A stretch of DNA of 33,614 nucleotides, taken from Paracoccus sp. (in: a-proteobacteria) (GTDB lineage: Bacteria; Pseudomonadota; Alphaproteobacteria; Rhodobacterales; Rhodobacteraceae). A program made the translations under genes and the position numbers. The DNA lies in contig JAUNTL010000025.1 in NCBI GenBank assembly GCA_030538705.1, positions 1-33,614 of the forward strand, read 5' to 3'. This document shows positions 30,159 to 33,614 of this stretch, in pieces; the first letter of the stretch is position 1; each line of letters starts with the position of its first letter. The notes under the pieces are model-generated. The model was not told the origin of the DNA and did no database searches. It saw only the letters and a list, made by a program, of their open reading frames with translations.

Positions 30159-31153
30159 GCCGCCTGCCGCAGTTGCGAATCACGGATACGCGCGATCACG
30201 CTGTCGGCGCTGTCGCCGCGCGCGCGCGCCCCGTAGCTGAGCGCCATGCGATGCCGCAATACCGGCGCCGCCATGGCCTCGACATCCTCGATCGTCGGGG
30301 CAAAACGCCCGTTCAGCACGGCACGCGCCCGCGTGACCAGCATCAATGCCTGCGCGGCACGCGGTCCCGGCCCCCAGTTCAGCGTATCGGCGACCCATGC
30401 GGCCCCCATCGCGCCGGGCCGCAAGGCACGCACCAGATCGAGGATTGCGCTGACCACCGTCTCGCCCACCGGCATGCGCCGGATCAGCGCCTGAGCCGCG
30501 CTCAGCGAGGCGGCATCCATGACCCGGTGCGGTTGCTCGCCGCCAATGCCGGTCGTGGCAAGCAGGATCGCGCGTTCGGTATCGCGGTCGGGATAATCAA
30601 TATCAACCTGAAGAAGAAAGCGATCCAGCTGTGCCTCGGGCAGCGGATAGGTGCCTTCCTGTTCGATCGGGTTCTGGGTCGCGAGAACATGGAACGGCCG
30701 GCCGAGCGGGCGATGCGCGCCCGCCACGGTCACCTGCGCCTCCTGCATGGCCTGCAACAGCGCGGACTGGGTGCGCGGGCTGGCGCGGTTGATCTCGTCC
30801 GCCATCAAAAGCTGGGTGAATACCGGCCCTTCGACAAAGCGGAATGCGCGACGCCCGTCGCTGCCCTGTTCCAGAACCTCGGAGCCGATGATATCGGCGG
30901 GCATCAGATCCGGCGTGAACTGGATGCGCGCATCCTCAAGCCCCAGCACGGTGGCCAGCGTGTCGACCAGCAGCGTCTTGCCAAGCCCCGGCTGACCGAC
31001 AAGCAGCGCGTGCCCGCCCGACAGGATCGCGGCCAGCACCTGTTCAACCACATCGTGCTGTCCGACGAATCGGCGCTCGATACTGCTGCGCGCCTGGGCA
31101 AGCTGCGCCCCAAGCGTCAGGATTTCGTCAACCAGTTTGTCATCCTCGGCCAT
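30155..31153 (-). CDS. MoxR family AAA+ ATPase
   Basis: A 332-residue AAA+ ATPase of the MoxR class, thought to act as a chaperone in maturation of protein complexes. Walker A is GQPGLGKT (53-60) and Walker B is LLMADEINRA (DEIN 118-121). The MoxR-type segment FVEGPVFTQLLMADEINRASPRTQSALLQAMQE and sensor 1 ATQNPIEQEGTYPLPEAQLDRF are intact. The ATG at 31153 gives the family N-terminus; the open frame continues upstream into the divergent spacer without homology. The ribosome site is weak (AGAGAG). It is the first gene of a four-gene operon and is divergent from the DUF1285 gene with 57 bases between. Confidence 0.93.
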   Translation of the reverse strand: MAEDDKLVDEILTLGAQLAQARSSIERRFVGQHDVVEQVLAAILSGGHALLVGQPGLGKTLLVDTLATVLGLEDARIQFTPDLMPADIIGSEVLEQGSDGRRAFRFVEGPVFTQLLMADEINRASPRTQSALLQAMQEAQVTVAGAHRPLGRPFHVLATQNPIEQEGTYPLPEAQLDRFLLQVDIDYPDRDTERAILLATTGIGGEQPHRVMDAASLSAAQALIRRMPVGETVVSAILDLVRALRPGAMGAAWVADTLNWGPGPRAAQALMLVTRARAVLNGRFAPTIEDVEAMAAPVLRHRMALSYGARARGDSADSVIARIRDSQLRQAA

Positions 31154-31210
31154 GACAAGTCTCTCTTTCTGCTCTATGACCCATGAAACCATGGATCGGG
31201 CTGGGGTGAA

Positions 31211-31783
31211 ATGGGCAAACCGACCGAGACGACGAACAAGCACGCCCCGGCGGCGGACCGCGCAAGGCGGGCATCTGGCGAGCTATTGCCGCCGGCAGCA
31301 TCCGCACGTGGCCCGGCACCGGTCCATCTGTGGGATCCGCCCTATTGCGGCGAGATGGATCTGGAGATCCGCGCCGACGGAAGCTGGCTGCACGAGGGCC
31401 GGCCGATTGCGCGGCCCGAAATGGTGCGCATGTTCGCCAATATCCTCAAATTCGAGGATGGGCGCCATTATCTCGTCACCCCGGTCGAAAAGCTGGGCAT
31501 CCGGGTCGAGGACGCCCCCTTTGTGGTCACCGATGTCGAGATCCTGCCCGGACGGGTCGAATTCGTGACCAATATCGGCGACCGCGTGACGCTGGATAGT
31601 GATCACCCGCTGGACATCGCCGGCAGCCCCGATGCGCCGCGCCCCTATGTGACGGTGCGTGGCGGGCTGCGTGCGCTGATCGACCGCAAAACTTATTACC
31701 GCCTTGCCGATGCCGCGCTTTCCGGTCCCGATGGCCGGCTGGGCCTGCATTCGGCCGGGATGTTCTTTCCGCTGGAGGGGTGA
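31211..31783 (+). CDS. DUF1285 domain-containing protein
   Basis: A 190-residue protein. From residue about 37 it matches DUF1285: PVHLWDPPYCGEMDLEIRADG, WLHEGRPIARPEMVRMFANIL and YLVTPVEKLGIRVEDAPFVVTDVE. The first 35 residues are a variable leader. The family is widespread in proteobacteria and functionally uncharacterised; two domains of PH-like fold are known from structures of relatives. Its stop overlaps the following ATG (TGATG), so the two genes are coupled. Confidence 0.88.
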   Translation: MGKPTETTNKHAPAADRARRASGELLPPAASARGPAPVHLWDPPYCGEMDLEIRADGSWLHEGRPIARPEMVRMFANILKFEDGRHYLVTPVEKLGIRVEDAPFVVTDVEILPGRVEFVTNIGDRVTLDSDHPLDIAGSPDAPRPYVTVRGGLRALIDRKTYYRLADAALSGPDGRLGLHSAGMFFPLEG

Positions 31784-32565
31784 TGGCCCGTTTCGCCGCC
31801 AATCTGACGCTGATGTTCAATGAACTGCCGATGCTGCAACGTTTCGGTGCTGCGCGACGGGCGGGATTCGAGGGGGCAGAGATCCTGTTTCCCTATGATC
31901 TTGCCGCATCCGAACTGCGCACGGCCGCGCGGCGGGCAAGGCTGGAGATCGTGCTGATCAACTGCCCGCCACCGAACTGGGCCGGCGGGCCGCGCGGCTT
32001 TGCCGCCGTGCCGGGGTTGCAGGAACGTTTCCGCCGCGATTTCGAGCGCGCGCTGCGCGTGGCCGAGATGCTGGCCGCGCGGCATATCCACATCATGGCC
32101 GGCAAGGCCGTGGGCGCGGCCGCGATGGGCTGTTTTGTCGAAAACCTGGCCTGGGCCGCCCGGCGCGCGCCCCATTTCAGCCTGACCATCGAACCGATGA
32201 GCGAAACCGATATGCCCGGCTATTTCCTCAACAGCTTTGATCAGGCGGCAGAGGTGCTGGATGCGGTCGGCGCACCTAATCTCGGGCTGCAATTCGATGC
32301 CTATCAGGCGCATATGATTACCGGCGATGTTGTCGCTTGCTGGCGCGCCCATGGCGCGCGCGCCCATCATATCCAGATCGCCGGCGCCCCGGGCAGACAT
32401 GAACCCCGCGGCGGTGATATTGATTATCACAGCTTTTTCCGCGCAGTGGATGAGGCGGGGTATTCCGGCTGGGTCGCCGCGGAATATACCCCGCGCACCA
32501 CGACCGAGGCCGGCCTTCGCTGGCTGAACATGGCCGGCGAGGAAGAAGACATCCAGAGCGGCTGA
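31783..32565 (+). CDS. Hydroxypyruvate isomerase family TIM-barrel protein
   Basis: A 260-residue sugar-isomerase-like TIM barrel. It opens FAANLTLMFNELPMLQRFGAARRAGFEGAEILFPYD, the Hyi family N-terminus. Likely metal ligands are Glu in LTIEPMSETDMPGYFL, Asp in LGLQFDAYQAHMITGD, the His region HHIQIAGAPGRHEP, and Glu in AAEYTPRTTTEAGL. Hyi interconverts hydroxypyruvate and tartronate semialdehyde in glyoxylate metabolism; the 2-oxo-tetronate isomerase OtnI is a close relative, so substrate is uncertain. The ATG at 31783 has GGAGG 4 nt upstream; a GTG at 31780 is too close to it. Confidence 0.87.
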   Translation: MARFAANLTLMFNELPMLQRFGAARRAGFEGAEILFPYDLAASELRTAARRARLEIVLINCPPPNWAGGPRGFAAVPGLQERFRRDFERALRVAEMLAARHIHIMAGKAVGAAAMGCFVENLAWAARRAPHFSLTIEPMSETDMPGYFLNSFDQAAEVLDAVGAPNLGLQFDAYQAHMITGDVVACWRAHGARAHHIQIAGAPGRHEPRGGDIDYHSFFRAVDEAGYSGWVAAEYTPRTTTEAGLRWLNMAGEEEDIQSG

Positions 32566-32592
32566 TACCGGGCCGGAACGCCCGCGCCATCA

Positions 32593-32607
32593 AGGGGCGC
32601 CGCCCCT
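32593..32607 (+). terminator. Hairpin downstream of the hydroxypyruvate isomerase gene
   Basis: AGGGGC (32593-32598) and GCCCCT (32602-32607) pair around a 3-base loop, 27 bases after the stop. No T run follows, so termination may be weak or the hairpin may serve as a 3' stabiliser. Confidence 0.4.
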
Positions 32608-32630
32608 CTTGGCCGTGCCGGCCAATTCAC

Positions 32631-32657
32631 CCCGGGATATTTGCGGACAGAAGATAA
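32631..32657 (+). other. CCCGGGATATTTGCGGACAG motif after the hairpin
   Basis: A stretch rich in A and T inside otherwise GC-rich noncoding DNA, 24 bases after the hairpin. From memory, similar GGATATTT-GGACAGA sequences follow genes elsewhere in Rhodobacteraceae genomes; this was not checked. Confidence 0.3.
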
Positions 32658-32740
32658 TTCCTGTCATGCAGGGGGATAAGCCGGTGGCAGGCAGATATGC
32701 CCGTCGCTTGCCCGCTGCCGGGGATGGCCCGGCCACAGCA

Positions 32741-33245
32741 AGGCAGACGGATCGCAGGCTGTGGCCCTGGCGTGCGGCGACAAGACGAGTGCTGTGCGGC
32801 CCGGGCACCGGTCGGAACCCCGGTTGAGACGTCGGACAAGGCAGACGGATCGCGGGCCGTGGCCCCGGCGTGCGGCGACAAGACGAGTGCTGCGCGGCCC
32901 GGGCGCAGGTCGGAACCCCGGGTGAGGCGTCGGGCAAGGCAGATGGATCGCGGGCAGTGGCCCTTGCGTGCGGCGACAAGACGAGTGCTGTGCGGCCCGG
33001 GCGCCGGTCGGAACCGGGGTGAGGCGTGGGGCAAGGCAGATGGATCGCGGGCAGTTGCCCCTGCATGCCGCGACAAGACGAGTGCTGTGCGGCCCGGGCG
33101 CCGGTCGGAACCGGGGTGAGGCGTGGGGCAAGGCAGATGGATCGCGGGCTGTGGCCCCGGCGTGCCGCGACAAGACGAGTGCTGTGCAGCCCGGGCGCCG
33201 GTCGGAACCCCGGGAGAGGCGTCGGGCAAGGCAGACGGATCGCCT
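32741..33245. repeat. Tandem array: five 97/98-bp units plus a partial sixth
   Basis: Units begin with AGGCAGAYGGATCGC at 32741, 32839, 32937, 33034, 33131 and, partially, 33229, giving lengths 98, 98, 97, 97 and 98. The 18-base core GCGACAAGACGAGTGCTG is identical in all five full units. Differences cluster just after the unit start and in the GGAACC...GAGGCG segment near the end. Units 3 and 4 are the most alike and share the 1-base deletion. Because the length is not a multiple of three and varies, the long open frames across the array are unlikely to be genes. There is no repeat-spacer structure, so it is not a CRISPR. It fills most of the 720-base gap between the isomerase gene and fabF. 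Confidence 0.93.
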
Positions 33246-33285
33246 GTCTTGCCCCGCAGCGCGGCAGGGTTTACCCGCTCGCAGC

Positions 33286-33614
33286 CTAGACCCGTTTGAG
33301 CGCGATCACCGCATTCAGCCCGCCAAAGGCGAAAGCATTGGACAAAACCGCGTCAACCTTTGCGTCCCGGGCCTCGTTGGGGACGACATCCAGCGCGCAT
33401 TCGGGGTCGGGTTCCTCGTAACCGATGGTCGGCGCGATGATCCCGTCACGCAGCGCCATGATGCAGGCCAGAAGCTCCACCGCGCCGGTGCCGCCGATGA
33501 TATGGCCGTGCATGGATTTCGTCGATGAAATCATCAGGTTATCGGCGTGATGTCCGAAAGCATGGGCGACCGCGGCGCATTCGGTCTTGTCATTGGCCGC
33601 GGTGCCGGTGCCAT
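33286..33614 (-). CDS. fabF: 3-oxoacyl-ACP synthase (KAS II, FabF type), C-terminal part
   Basis: The 3' end of a gene that enters from the right edge, about 109 codons. The frame reads GTGTAANDKTECAAVAHAFG and then STKSMHGHIIGGTGAVELL, ending PNEARDAKVDAVLSNAFAFGGLNAVIALKRV. These are the last segments of a condensing enzyme. The catalytic His of HGTGT is split by the window edge, the second catalytic His is in KSMHGH, and NAFAFGGLNA is the conserved end. These enzymes elongate acyl-ACP by decarboxylative condensation with malonyl-ACP. FabF and FabB types cannot be fully separated from this part; PNEARDAKVDAVLSNAFAFGG fits FabF. Confidence 0.9.
   Translation of the reverse strand, partial: GTGTAANDKTECAAVAHAFGHHADNLMISSTKSMHGHIIGGTGAVELLACIMALRDGIIAPTIGYEEPDPECALDVVPNEARDAKVDAVLSNAFAFGGLNAVIALKRV

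Noticed and set aside
28949..31186. A 745-codon open frame opposite the MoxR operon
   Set aside because: It spans four well-supported genes on the other strand and has a shadow-type composition.
32590..33229. Long open frames on both strands across the tandem repeat array
   Set aside because: They arise from GC-rich repeats. Unit length is 97 or 98, so the reading frame shifts from unit to unit and no consistent peptide repeat results.
32741..33245. CRISPR array
   Set aside because: The whole unit is conserved, with no unique spacers of constant size, and no cas gene is nearby.

Overview
The window is a GC-rich chromosomal segment of an alphaproteobacterium, most likely a member of the Rhodobacteraceae and possibly Paracoccus-like. 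The pointers are ctrA next to a DUF1153/SciP gene, a fabZ-lpxA-lpxI-lpxB lipid A cluster that uses LpxI, a MoxR-DUF58-DUF4159 operon, DUF1285, and Rhodobacteraceae-like RecG and LigA. The genus is an inference; no rRNA or tRNA gene was seen.

Layout. (1) Positions 1-4472 form an accessory island, visibly more AT-rich than the rest. It holds a three-gene, translationally coupled set: a DUF4123 type VI secretion adaptor, an unrecognised 458-residue protein with a hydrophobic pore-like C-terminus, and a six-helix membrane protein. This reads as an adaptor-effector-immunity module. A decayed IS5-family element with intact ends follows. (2) Positions 4543-7211 (minus) carry a coupled beta-hydroxyacid dehydrogenase and DUF4132 pair. 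(3) Positions 7346-11711 (plus) carry a penicillin-acylase-family hydrolase coupled to pseudouridine kinase (psuK) and pseudouridine-5'-phosphate glycosidase (psuG). (4) Positions 11706-17881 (minus) carry a patatin-like phospholipase, a 45-residue membrane protein with its own terminator, recG and an enlarged ligA. (5) Positions 17882-18722 are a gene-free gap with short tandem repeats. (6) Positions 18723-19807 (minus) hold sciP and then ctrA, with a near-consensus CtrA box between them. (7) mnmA (plus) meets the lipid A cluster lpxB-lpxI-lpxA-fabZ (minus) tail to tail. (8) Positions 24422-31153 (minus) are a four-gene MoxR operon joined throughout by 4-nt overlaps. (9) Positions 31211-32565 (plus) carry DUF1285 and a hydroxypyruvate-isomerase-like gene. 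(10) Positions 32566-33285 are noncoding and contain five tandem copies of a 97/98-bp unit. (11) The right edge cuts a fabF-type ketoacyl-ACP synthase gene.

How the genes work together. Most of the window is housekeeping: DNA repair and replication (recG, ligA), cell-cycle or motility regulation (ctrA, sciP), tRNA thiolation (mnmA), lipid A and fatty acid synthesis, and a MoxR chaperone-type envelope system. The best candidate for something undescribed is the secretion effector module at 433-3436. The next most unusual structure is the 98-bp tandem array before fabF. All family assignments come from reading the translated sequence and recalling family motifs; no database search was run.
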